Assembly (NCBI RefSeq): GCF_006064855.1
Contig: NZ_CP040754.1
Coordinates: forward strand, 1 to 64,000
Reading direction: 5' to 3'
From: Sulfitobacter sp. BSw21498
GTDB lineage: Bacteria > Pseudomonadota > Alphaproteobacteria > Rhodobacterales > Rhodobacteraceae
Length of the DNA: 64,000 nucleotides
Each line of letters opens with the position of its first letter. Within the stretch, counting starts at the first letter, position 1. This document shows, piece by piece, positions 17,277 to 25,220 of this stretch. The notes under the pieces were generated by a model that saw only the letters and a program-made list of their open reading frames with translations, was not told the DNA's origin and ran no database searches. The position numbers were made by a program, and so were the translations under genes.

Positions 17277-18245
17277 TCAGGATCCCGAGTCTCTCTCACT
17301 CTGCCACTGGTCGAAAAGCTGCAGAAGCGTTGCCTCTGCACGATCTTCTAGCCACTGGCCGAATTCCGGGTTGTCCTTGCGGGCGATTTTGATAGCAATC
17401 GCTTTGCCATCAACTGCAAGCGTCGCTAGAGGACTGCCGTTCTCATCTTTTACGACGGTCGTCAGGCCCTTAGGGGCTAGCCTCACAGCGGGTTTTATCT
17501 TTTTAGCGCAGGCAGCGTACACCGCTTGAAACTTCTCTGAGCTTGGTGTCTCGATGGGCAGTTCGCCAAGCGTTTCCTTTGCGATATCAATAAGTTGTAC
17601 TCGCTTGGCAAGAGCGGCCAACTCCCCCCACTGTCGCCTGCCAACACCATGAGCAGGTCCGATTATTCGTACAAGCTCTTCAGGTAATTGCTCAATGACT
17701 ACGCGATGGTTCGATACGCCTTGTCGCGTCAGCCCCAACGCGTCCTGGATAATGCTGGGTTTGTATCCGGCCTCGTGCATCTCTTTGATAAAAAGAGATT
17801 TTTCGATAAAGGAAGGGTCGAGCCGAAGGTTGTTCTCTTGGCCTTGTGCGATCAATGAGGCATCGTCGTCCAGCGTACGGACAATTGCCTTCACTGATCC
17901 GCCTATTTTTCGAATTGCCGCAAGTCTACGTCGACCATAAACGATGCGGTAGCGATCATGCTGGTCCGAGGGACGGACCATGATTGGTACCTGCTGACCA
18001 TGCTTTCGTATGCTCTCGGCGAGTTCGTCAATGCTGCTGTCTTCCAAAATCAATCGGTCGCGCAGTCCGTCCATATCGATCTGATCAGGCTCTATGTCGC
18101 GAATAGAATTGGCTGTGATCTCGCGGAGGGAGTCACGAAGCCCACCGACAGAACCGGGTAGCTTTGTAGATCTCGCCGGGGCAGGGGAGGGGGATGCGAC
18201 TTTGTTGTCATCTGCTGGGGGTTGGTTGAAAATGTTGCGTGCCAT
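17277..18245 (-). CDS. repB: Plasmid partition protein RepB (ParB family)
   Basis: The start at 18245 (MARNIFNQPP) overlaps the repA stop as TAATG. A longer frame to 18260 lacks a ribosome site. The 322-residue protein has the ParB N-terminal domain with 'YRIVYGRRRLAA' (CTP-binding GxxRxxA-type motif) near residue 100. An HTH follows ('KPSIIQDALGLTRQGVSNHRVVIEQLP') around 160-185, and then a RepB-type C-terminal region. RepB binds parS and works with RepA for segregation. Two identical 16-bp palindromes downstream are candidate targets. Confidence 0.93.
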   Translation of the reverse strand: MARNIFNQPPADDNKVASPSPAPARSTKLPGSVGGLRDSLREITANSIRDIEPDQIDMDGLRDRLILEDSSIDELAESIRKHGQQVPIMVRPSDQHDRYRIVYGRRRLAAIRKIGGSVKAIVRTLDDDASLIAQGQENNLRLDPSFIEKSLFIKEMHEAGYKPSIIQDALGLTRQGVSNHRVVIEQLPEELVRIIGPAHGVGRRQWGELAALAKRVQLIDIAKETLGELPIETPSSEKFQAVYAACAKKIKPAVRLAPKGLTTVVKDENGSPLATLAVDGKAIAIKIARKDNPEFGQWLEDRAEATLLQLFDQWQSERDSGS

Positions 18246-19444
18246 TAGCGGCGCCCCCATGCCAGCTGAATTGTCTGCTCAAGCTCATCGGCAACGCTGT
18301 CTATACTGGATAGCGCACGATCAATGGTTTTGCGAATGAACTGACCGGGGTCCACTTCATAGACAGTCTGTTGGGTCATTCCTGCATCTGATACTGCAGT
18401 CGACTTTAACATCGGTTCTGTCATGACTTGCCCAGCAAGAATTGACCTCAAATATCCGGCCATTTGGGTTTGGGGTCCGTCCGAGGGCTCATACCGCGTG
18501 ATAAGGAACTTGACGAAATCCCAAGTGACTTTTCGTCCAATAGCTTCTTCGACGGCCTTGATAGTCTCTGACGCGAGTTTGAGGAACTGACTCATGGATG
18601 CAATGTCAAGCATACCTGGGACAACAGTGACGAGCAGGCCAGTCGATGCGGCTAAGGCTGTCAAAGTGAGAAATCCCAATTGCGGAGGGCAATCGATTAA
18701 TACGATGTCGTAGTCTGCTTCCACTTCCTCTAGGGCTGCAGAAAGGCGTTCTGCAAAAATTGGTTGTACTCGCCGAGCGAGTGCGTTCGCTGTTTCGGTT
18801 TCGTACTCAGAAAGCATTAGACCCGCTGGAACCATGTCTAGCTTGTGGAAATAAGTCTTCTGAATGACTTGGCTGAGGGGGATCTGATCTTCATAACGCA
18901 AAGCGTCGTATATCGTGCCGCCTTCAGCAAATTCGAGCTCTGGCCGAAAGCCAAAAAACGTTGTTAGACTAGCTTGTGGATCCAGATCTAGTACGAGCAC
19001 GCGGTAGCCGCGTAAGGCATAGCGCTGTGCAAGATGGATTGTAGCGGTTGTCTTGGACGATCCACCTTTGAAATTTACGACTGATATTACCTGTAGGCGG
19101 TCGCCTTTGCGGCGGCCGGGCAGGTAAGAATCGGCATTTTTGCCAGTTCGAGCTAAGATATTTCGCAGGTCATCGACCTCTTCGGCCGTATAGAACCTGT
19201 GACCGCGACCATCAGTGAAGACTTCCGGAAAGCTACCGTCTTTATGGCGATTACGCAGATTGGATGTGCTGACGCGAAGCAAACCAGCAACTTCGGTTGA
19301 GCTGAAGCGCCTGAGGAATTTTCGCTCTTCGGGCTCGAAAGCTATCTTCATCTGCCGGTCAAGAGACTCAGCAAGATTGTCTGCAAAGGCTCCGATATCA
19401 GAAGAACCTATACCTTGTGCATAACCTGTGTTTTGTTCATTCAT
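18245..19444 (-). CDS. repA: Plasmid partition ATPase RepA (ParA family)
   Basis: A 399-residue protein. Its N-terminal MerR-like HTH region ('STEVAGLLRVSTSNLRNRHKDGSFPEVFTDGRGHRFYTAEEV') spans residues ~50-95. The ParA ATPase core has a deviant Walker A 'FKGGSSKTT' near residue 125 and 'DYDIVLIDCPPQLG' near 225. RepA drives partition with RepB and represses the operon promoter. The upstream region carries two inverted repeats that may be RepA operators, plus a DnaA box. It is the first gene of the operon and overlaps repB. Confidence 0.94.
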   Translation of the reverse strand: MNEQNTGYAQGIGSSDIGAFADNLAESLDRQMKIAFEPEERKFLRRFSSTEVAGLLRVSTSNLRNRHKDGSFPEVFTDGRGHRFYTAEEVDDLRNILARTGKNADSYLPGRRKGDRLQVISVVNFKGGSSKTTATIHLAQRYALRGYRVLVLDLDPQASLTTFFGFRPELEFAEGGTIYDALRYEDQIPLSQVIQKTYFHKLDMVPAGLMLSEYETETANALARRVQPIFAERLSAALEEVEADYDIVLIDCPPQLGFLTLTALAASTGLLVTVVPGMLDIASMSQFLKLASETIKAVEEAIGRKVTWDFVKFLITRYEPSDGPQTQMAGYLRSILAGQVMTEPMLKSTAVSDAGMTQQTVYEVDPGQFIRKTIDRALSSIDSVADELEQTIQLAWGRR

Positions 19445-19462
19445 CTACTGCCGCCTGTCATG

Positions 19463-19525
19463 GCCTTTATTAAGGCTCTTCGCTCTTCTGACGACCCAAG
19501 GTGCGTCTGACGCGCTTTGTCGTCA
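19463..19525. promoter_or_regulatory. Inverted repeats upstream of repA
   Basis: A short repeat GCCTT-N4-AAGGC (19463-19476) and a spaced pair TGACGAC (19489-19495) / GTCGTCA (19519-19525) lie 19-81 bases upstream of repA. RepA and RepB autoregulate this operon in studied plasmids, so these are operator candidates. Confidence 0.4.
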
Positions 19526-19584
19526 AAATGGGAATGCCATGAATGAGTGAGTCCGGCAAGAAAAATCTATATGTAGTGCAATAG

Positions 19585-19593
19585 TTATCCACA
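19585..19593 (+). promoter_or_regulatory. Consensus DnaA box
   Basis: TTATCCACA, a perfect match to the strong E. coli DnaA box, about 140 bases upstream of repA and about 40 bases from an AT-rich element. Confidence 0.55.
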
Positions 19594-19822
19594 GCACCAA
19601 TCAGGTCCGCGCATGAGGATGGCTACAATATACTGATAAATATGTATATTTCTATTTTTAGCTCGAGTTTCTCGTGGAAAACGCAACTCTTCAGATTGGC
19701 GACGGTTGGGACTAGTGATTTTTTTCTTCAGCTATGATTCTTCGATATTTTTGTATGACGAATGTCAAATTGTTGTCGGAAATATCCCTTAACGGGTGTC
19801 AACGGTACTTGACGATGAGACC

Positions 19823-19867
19823 AAATTCTAACTTTCGTGCACTTCAAGTGCGAGAAGGTTAGAATTT
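19823..19867. repeat. 45-bp near-perfect inverted repeat
   Basis: Two 22-base arms separated by one base match at 19 of 22 positions. The outer 10 bases (AAATTCTAAC / GTTAGAATTT) are perfect. It could be a cruciform, a bidirectional terminator or a protein-binding site. It lies between repA and the recombinase, in a 600-bp region (19445-20041) with no convincing gene. Confidence 0.65.
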
Positions 19868-19940
19868 TCTCGCTGGATCGTAAAAAAACGTCCATGAAGT
19901 TGGATTGACCAAATGATACACGAGAGCACACCTATTGCGC

Positions 19941-19977
19941 AAAAGGAGGCTCCTAATGCACAAATGGTGTGGCCTCC
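19941..19977 (-). terminator. Terminator after tyrosine recombinase gene
   Basis: Arms GGAGGC and GCCTCC with partial inner pairing. Read from the minus strand the stem is followed by TTTT. It lies about 65 bases past the recombinase stop. Confidence 0.5.
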
Positions 19978-20041
19978 AATAGTCGAATGGTGGGTTCCCA
20001 AATTCGAACCAAATCTTTCATTTTGAGCGGCTAGTTCCTAG

Positions 20042-21139
20042 CTAAAGCCCTGCCGCCTTGGTCAGGTTCACGCGGAACCGATCCCGTCGACGTTGATATC
20101 GGCGGGTCATCTCTGCGGAAGCGTGGCCCAGTTGTTTTTGGACGTAGCGTTCGTCGACTTCGGCGGAGCTGGCGAGGCCCGCCCGCAGGGAATGCCCAGA
20201 GAACAGGGCGAGGCGTTCCTTTTCTGGCAGCTCGCTTCGGAGTCCAGCGTCCAACACGGTTTGCTTGATCAGGCGCGCAACGTGCTTATCGCTTAGCCGT
20301 GCCTTAAGCGCATTCTTTCCATCCCGTGTAGCGCGGACAAACACTGGGCCGAAATCGATCTTGGCGAAGTGTAGCCATTGTTCGAGTGCGTGCACCGGGC
20401 AAGTCTGGCTAGACGATCCGCGGCCGATCTCGACCTCACGCCAGCCGGTCTTGGCGTTCAGCGTGAGCAGGGCACCATCCTCGAGGATCTCGATCCAGCC
20501 ACCACTGTCGGGTGTGTCGTCCTTACCAACATCTAGGCTAACGATTTCAGAACGACGGAGACCTCCTGCGTATCCAATAAGCAGAATGGCCCGATCACGT
20601 AGGTCTCTCAGCCCAAATCCAAGGGTCTCAATCATATCAAGGATGTCCTCGGCAAGGATGGCCTCTTTCTGTACCGAAGGACGGGCGTGCTTGCGTTTGA
20701 TCCCGGCCAGCACCGTGGCGATGTGACGGTTCTTACGATCGAGGTTGAAGCCACGCTGTGTGTAGTTCCAACTGAGACCTGAGAGCCGACGATCTATAGT
20801 TGAAACCGAAAGGGCAGGGGCTTTGCCAGTAGGCGCAGCCAGATCTGCAAGATAAAGCCCGATCATTTCGGGCGAGGGGGGCAGGGGGTCTATGCCCTTC
20901 ATCCGGCACCAGCGAGAGAAGTGTGCCCAATCCTTCGTGTAGGCCTTTAGCGTGTTCTCAGATGCAGCGTGCTTCGCATAGTCGCGGGCAGTCTCAACCA
21001 GCCGATCGAGTGTGCCAGAACCAGCCACAAAGGTGGGGAGGCTTAGAGCCTCATCGGAAGAAGGATAACTTTCGTTGTCCTCGTTGGGGCAGGGCGCGTT
21101 TGCTGGACTTGAGGGCGATTTCTCGTTGCTTTTTGACAT
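20042..21139 (-). CDS. Tyrosine recombinase / integrase
   Basis: About 365 residues. It has an N-terminal SAM-like core-binding domain ('ASENTLKAYTKDWAHFSRWCRMKG', ~60-85) and a C-terminal catalytic domain. Catalytic residues are visible: Arg in 'GGLRRSEI', the 'HSLRAG' box, 'LGHAS', and Tyr in 'MTRRYQRRRDRF' near the C-terminus. An in-frame ATG four codons earlier (21151) is also possible. It is probably a site-specific recombinase for plasmid dimer resolution or island mobility. A long inverted repeat with XerCD-like inner ends lies 8-20 bases upstream. The gene runs divergently from DUF1403/scpB. Confidence 0.92.
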   Translation of the reverse strand: MSKSNEKSPSSPANAPCPNEDNESYPSSDEALSLPTFVAGSGTLDRLVETARDYAKHAASENTLKAYTKDWAHFSRWCRMKGIDPLPPSPEMIGLYLADLAAPTGKAPALSVSTIDRRLSGLSWNYTQRGFNLDRKNRHIATVLAGIKRKHARPSVQKEAILAEDILDMIETLGFGLRDLRDRAILLIGYAGGLRRSEIVSLDVGKDDTPDSGGWIEILEDGALLTLNAKTGWREVEIGRGSSSQTCPVHALEQWLHFAKIDFGPVFVRATRDGKNALKARLSDKHVARLIKQTVLDAGLRSELPEKERLALFSGHSLRAGLASSAEVDERYVQKQLGHASAEMTRRYQRRRDRFRVNLTKAAGL

Positions 21140-21158
21140 GTCGCAGAGCATATCTTTC

Positions 21159-21189
21159 TATGTCCGATAATACAAACTTATTGGACATA
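21159..21189. other. Candidate recombination core site upstream of recombinase
   Basis: Left arm TATGTCCGATAA, 7-base spacer, right arm TTATTGGACATA (11 of 12 positions complementary). The layout (about 12-bp arms, ATAA/TTAT at the inner ends, 6-8 bp spacer) is that of tyrosine recombinase core sites such as dif. It could also be an autoregulatory operator. Confidence 0.5.
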
Positions 21190-21264
21190 ACTGGGAGCAG
21201 CAGGGTGGGGCGGTTTGTGCCGTATATTGTAGACGAAAGCGCCGCCGTGCGATAGTGTTGTGGC

Positions 21265-22227
21265 ATGACATATCAGCCTGCCGCTATTCAAGACGACCTG
21301 AACACCCTACCCAAGCTGCCCGCCTGGGTCACCTCTCAGCGTGCAGAAACCCTTGAAACTGTGACCTTTCGGTCGGGGGCGGCGCTGACCGTGCTCGACG
21401 CTTTGGTCACTAATCCGACCCACGGGGTGCCCGTGAAGCTGCTGGCCAACCGGCTGGCACTGACCGCCGCGACCGCCACCTCGAAACTCGAGGGCCGACT
21501 GGCGCGGGAGGCGGATATTCGCGATGCCTATCATCTAACGCCGCCAGGCGAGGCGCGGGGTCCCGACGGCGATCTCTTGGCCTTCTGGCGCGACGCAGTG
21601 CGGTTCCGACTGAACGACCGAGAATGGCAAGCCGGGCTTGGGAGCCTCATCGGACCTGACGCTGAGACTGACGTGCACATTTGGCTCAACGCGAGTATTG
21701 CTCGCGCGAGGACGCATGGGCCGTTGGCTGGGTGTGTTGCGGTACTGGGGGCGGTCCTCGAAGCGGATGACCGGGCCGAGCGGATTGCCTGCCTGCTCAG
21801 TGATGTGGTTCTGGCACGCATCTTGAATTGGCCATCTCTTCTTCCGATCACGGCGCAGCATCTCACCAAGGCACTGTTGCGGGACTTGGTCGCAGACGGG
21901 CAGGGGGGTGAGTTGAACGTTCAGCAGCGCCTCGTCGAGTCCATCGAAGACACGATCCGGATCGCGTGCGACTGTTCATCGAGAGCGGTTGCTCTTCAGT
22001 CTGTGGCCCCGAAGTTGCGCGCCAAGGGATCGGAGGCGGCGGTCGATCTGTTCCTGTCTGAGGATGCCGTCGCCCCGGCGTCGATGCTGTCACCGATGAT
22101 CCAAGGCACGACCACGCGCATGACGGATCGAGCGGCGCGGCGGTTTTGTGATCGGCTAGTGGAGCTGGGCATTGCCCGCGAGTTGACCGGGCGGTCAACG
22201 TTCCGGCTCTATGGGATCGTACCATGA
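21265..22227 (+). CDS. DUF1403 family protein
   Basis: A 320-residue protein with the DUF1403 pattern: 'FRSGAALTVLDALV' early, the 'LLANRLALTAATATSKLEGRLARE' helix, and 'FWRDAVRFRL'. The C-terminus looks like a winged-helix region ('RAARRFCDRLVELGIARELTGRSTFRLYGI'). DUF1403 genes are regularly found next to plasmid-borne scpB, as here, where the two overlap by four bases. The biochemical role is unknown; a chromosome/plasmid-structure or recombination partner role is inferred from the pairing. Confidence 0.85.
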   Translation: MTYQPAAIQDDLNTLPKLPAWVTSQRAETLETVTFRSGAALTVLDALVTNPTHGVPVKLLANRLALTAATATSKLEGRLAREADIRDAYHLTPPGEARGPDGDLLAFWRDAVRFRLNDREWQAGLGSLIGPDAETDVHIWLNASIARARTHGPLAGCVAVLGAVLEADDRAERIACLLSDVVLARILNWPSLLPITAQHLTKALLRDLVADGQGGELNVQQRLVESIEDTIRIACDCSSRAVALQSVAPKLRAKGSEAAVDLFLSEDAVAPASMLSPMIQGTTTRMTDRAARRFCDRLVELGIARELTGRSTFRLYGIVP

Positions 22228-22883
22228 CCCGCACCGCCATGAACGTTGCGGCCAAACGAAAGCCTGTGAAAGGGCAGGGGCGCACGAAAGACGAAGACTT
22301 GTTTGACCGGGAACTTGCAGACCTGCCGCAAGAGCTGCGCTGGCGTGAATGGATGGGCCGGATCGAAGCCGTGTTGTTTGCCAGTGCGTCGCCAGTTGGT
22401 CGCGACGACCTGGCGCGCGTGGTGGGGCAGGGGGCCTCGGTTGAGATGCTGATTGCTGATATCCGGGCGGAACTGGTGGGCCGACCCTATGAGCTGGCCG
22501 AAGGTCCCGGCGGGTGGATGTTCCGCACGAAGACGCAGTTTGCGGATGCGATCAAAGCCGCTGCCGACCTTGGTGATCAATCCCTCGCGTTCACCGAGAC
22601 CGAGATGGGGGTGCTTTGCGCCATTGCCTATCACCAACCGATCGACCGGGCTGGGCTCAAAGACATTTTTGGCAAAGACGTCAGCCGCGATCTGCTGGCG
22701 CGGTTGCGGTTCAAGGATCTGATCGCCAGCGGTCCGAGAGCACCGCGACCCGGCGCGCCGCATACCTTTGTGACGACGGAGACGTTTCTGACAGCGTTCG
22801 ATTTGCAGACACTGCGGGACTTGCCAGAGTTGGAGTTGGCTGTTGGAAATGCAAGTAAGGAGACCGAGGCAACGCAGAATTGA
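22224..22883 (+). CDS. scpB: ScpB-like segregation/condensation protein
   Basis: A 219-residue protein with two winged-helix domains of the ScpB type: 'RIEAVLFASASPVGRDDLARVVG' (~45-70) and 'ETEMGVLCAIAYHQPIDRAGLKDIFGKDVSRDLLARLRFKDLI' (~125-170). ScpB normally bridges SMC and the kleisin ScpA. No ScpA or SMC gene lies nearby. The ATG overlaps the DUF1403 stop (ATGA-type), indicating translational coupling. It is probably a plasmid paralogue that acts with DUF1403 in plasmid maintenance. Confidence 0.85.
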   Translation: MTRTAMNVAAKRKPVKGQGRTKDEDLFDRELADLPQELRWREWMGRIEAVLFASASPVGRDDLARVVGQGASVEMLIADIRAELVGRPYELAEGPGGWMFRTKTQFADAIKAAADLGDQSLAFTETEMGVLCAIAYHQPIDRAGLKDIFGKDVSRDLLARLRFKDLIASGPRAPRPGAPHTFVTTETFLTAFDLQTLRDLPELELAVGNASKETEATQN

Positions 22884-22884
22884 A

Positions 22885-22950
22885 GATCTTCGCTTTCAAT
22901 TGGTCGGATCTTGACTTTCAATTGGTCGGGTGAGTACTTTCAATTAGTCG
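22885..22950 (+). repeat. Three tandem 22-bp repeats
   Basis: Three 22-base units at 22885, 22907 and 22929 each end in CTTTCAATTGGTCG (third copy has A for G once). They begin two bases after the scpB stop and finish 17 bases before the DUF4143 ATPase start. The 22-bp period places each unit on nearly the same DNA face, as with operators or iterons. Confidence 0.75.
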
Positions 22951-22967
22951 GAAGGAATCGCACGACA

Positions 22968-24194
22968 ATGTACCCAAGATTTGCCAAGGCTAGAGTGGAA
23001 GAAGCGCTGTCCGACACCCGCGTGGTTCTCATCTCGGGGCCGCGTCAGTCCGGCAAGACGACACTCGCAAACGAAATTGCGTCGGACAAAACACCCTTCC
23101 TGACATTGGACGATGCCAACGTATTGCGATCGGCGATTGATGATCCGGTCGGTTTCGTCCGCGGATTGGACCGCGCTGTGATCGATGAGATTCAACGCGC
23201 GCCCGATCTTCTGTTGGCAATCAAGAATCTGGTCGATGACGATCAGACACCGGGAAGGTTCCTCCTAACGGGTTCGGCCAACCTCATGACCATTCCAAAA
23301 GTGGCGGATTCCCTTGCCGGTCGCATGGAGGTCGTTCGGTTACTGCCTCTCTCACAGGCAGAAATTCTGGGTACGAAATCAGAGTTCATTGATCGGGCCT
23401 TTGCCCGAGAGAAACCGACTGCCGGCCAGATGATCGTCGGAGACGACCTCATTGAAAGCGTCCTTTCAGGCGGGTATCCCGAAGCGCTCGGTCGGGCGCG
23501 ATGGTCGCGGAAGCAGGATTGGTATCACGCCTACCTCGATGCGATCGTCCAACGTGACGTCCGAGACGTCGCACAGATCGAACAACTTGCCGTCATGCCA
23601 AAATTGATGTCCGTACTTGCCGAACACTCAGGCCAGTTAGTCAACTACACCGGGATCGGTGCGGGCCTCGACCTCAACCATGTCACCACACAAAAATATG
23701 TAAATGTCTTCGAAAGCCTTTACCTTGTTCATACGCTCCAGCCCTGGTTTACAAACCGCCTGAAACGTCTAACCAAGTCGCCCAAACTACATTTTCTCGA
23801 TGCGGGCCTCCTAGCCGCGATGCGAGATGTTTCGCCGGACGTGGTTCGCAGGGACAAGACGAGCTTCGGGGCGATCCTAGAGACCTTCGTGTTCGGCGAA
23901 CTGCGAAAGATCGCCACTTGGAGCGAACAGAGGTGCACGTTCTCGCACTTCCGGGACAAGGACAAGAACGAGGTTGATATCGTGTTGGAGAACCGCCGCG
24001 GCGAGGTGGTCGGGATCGAAGTAAAATCATCTGCCACCGTTTCGACCGCCGATTTTTCCGGAATGCGCAAACTGGCGGACGCCTGCGGCAAAAAGTTCGT
24101 CCAAGGCATGGTGCTCTACGATCACGATAAGGTCGTCCCCTTCGGCGAAAACATGTTCGCAGCCCCGCTGTCATGTCTGTGGGGACGCTCATGA
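22968..24194 (+). CDS. AAA_14/DUF4143 ATPase with PD-(D/E)xK-like C-terminus
   Basis: The start at 22968 ([14 protein letters not shown]) has GAAGGA upstream. The 408-residue protein has Walker A 'GPRQSGKTT' (~24-32), Walker B 'RAVIDEIQ' (~68-76) and sensor 'LLTGSANL'. These are followed by a DUF4143 domain with '[13 protein letters not shown]' then 'GIEVKSS' (~334-354), a PD-(D/E)xK nuclease-like signature. Such ATPases are common but poorly characterised; some are linked to defence or DNA repair. The stop overlaps the next gene's ATG (ATGA). A triple 22-bp repeat lies just upstream. Confidence 0.85.
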   Translation: MYPRFAKARVEEALSDTRVVLISGPRQSGKTTLANEIASDKTPFLTLDDANVLRSAIDDPVGFVRGLDRAVIDEIQRAPDLLLAIKNLVDDDQTPGRFLLTGSANLMTIPKVADSLAGRMEVVRLLPLSQAEILGTKSEFIDRAFAREKPTAGQMIVGDDLIESVLSGGYPEALGRARWSRKQDWYHAYLDAIVQRDVRDVAQIEQLAVMPKLMSVLAEHSGQLVNYTGIGAGLDLNHVTTQKYVNVFESLYLVHTLQPWFTNRLKRLTKSPKLHFLDAGLLAAMRDVSPDVVRRDKTSFGAILETFVFGELRKIATWSEQRCTFSHFRDKDKNEVDIVLENRRGEVVGIEVKSSATVSTADFSGMRKLADACGKKFVQGMVLYDHDKVVPFGENMFAAPLSCLWGRS

Positions 24195-25096
24195 ATCTCG
24201 TCGAGGAACAATGCGTCGAGGATCTGGCGGACCTGCTTTACGGCTTATTGCCCGGGAGCGGAAACTCTCGGACCGCATTTCCATTGGCGGCTGCAAAGGT
24301 CCAATGTGAAGACCTGTGGGTCGGTGGTAGCAAGCGCCCCGCGATCGTCCAGATGTTATCATCAACCCTCGGGCAGAGGCGACACAAATTTAGCCCATTG
24401 ATGCTGATGATCGTACGGCAATCAATGACCTGGCGCAGGGGCAAAGGAGAGCCGCTGACCCGTGCAGAGGTAGTCGCGTTGAACGCGCTTCTCTTGCGCC
24501 TGTCGCTAAAGGTGCCCGAGCTCAACGACCCCGCGTTCCTTGAATCACTGCCAGGAGATGAGTCTGAGCCGGAGACAATTCCAGAAGAAGCGACAACCAC
24601 GCTGTCAGACGAACTGGCACAGACGTTATCGGCACGATTGATCGGCCTATTTGAACACCCGCCGCAGCGTCGTGGCTATGAGTACGAGCGCTTTCTCACA
24701 GAACTTTTTGCCGCTTATGGGCTGACGCCACGAGCACCTTTCAAGCTGACGGGCGAACAGATTGACGGAAGCCTTAAGCTGCATGGGGAGACCTACCTCG
24801 TCGAAGCCAAATGGCAGGCTGGCCTTACAGGTCAGGCCGATCTGCTGACCTTCTCCGGCAAGGTCTCGGGCAAGGCGACGTGGGCGCGCGGGCTCTTCAT
24901 TAGTAATTCGGGGTTTTCTGAAGACGGCCTCAAGGCTTTCAGGACCGGTAGGCGCACGAACATAATCTGTGCCGATGGCCTCGACCTACATCAGATCGTT
25001 CATAACCGTCTCTCATTGATCGATGTTCTTGACGAAAAGCTGCGACGGGCGGCCGAAACCAATCACGCGTTCGTTCCGGTCCGAGAGTTACTATGA
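24191..25096 (+). CDS. Mrr-like restriction endonuclease-fold protein
   Basis: 301 residues, translationally coupled to the DUF4143 ATPase. The C-terminal third is a PD-(D/E)xK nuclease domain: '[18 protein letters not shown]' helix, Asp in '[11 protein letters not shown]' (~191), 'LVEAKWQ' giving ExK (~205-207), and '[14 protein letters not shown]', typical of Mrr_cat domains. The N-terminal ~130 residues are an unassigned helical domain. Mrr-like enzymes cut modified or foreign DNA. Pairing with an ATPase beside a Qat operon suggests a defence module (inference). Confidence 0.8.
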   Translation: MNLVEEQCVEDLADLLYGLLPGSGNSRTAFPLAAAKVQCEDLWVGGSKRPAIVQMLSSTLGQRRHKFSPLMLMIVRQSMTWRRGKGEPLTRAEVVALNALLLRLSLKVPELNDPAFLESLPGDESEPETIPEEATTTLSDELAQTLSARLIGLFEHPPQRRGYEYERFLTELFAAYGLTPRAPFKLTGEQIDGSLKLHGETYLVEAKWQAGLTGQADLLTFSGKVSGKATWARGLFISNSGFSEDGLKAFRTGRRTNIICADGLDLHQIVHNRLSLIDVLDEKLRRAAETNHAFVPVRELL

Positions 25097-25220
25097 TGAG
25101 TTCCGAACCAAAAGGGCGAAGAAGTGCCGGCATACCATTAACTGGGCGGCGGGCGATTAAGGGACAAGCCGCGCGGGGCGACAATTTTGAAATGACGATA
25201 TACTGTGGAAACCAACTTTC

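Noticed and set aside
19728..19931. 67-residue minus-strand frame
   Set aside because: It crosses the 45-bp inverted repeat, and its composition is not protein-like.
19987..20020. tRNA-like fragment (GGTTC...GAACC) that might be an attachment site
   Set aside because: No cloverleaf can be formed, and the T-arm spacing is wrong. It is only a short inverted repeat.
22885..22950. CRISPR-like array
   Set aside because: The three 22-bp units are contiguous with no spacers and no cas genes nearby.
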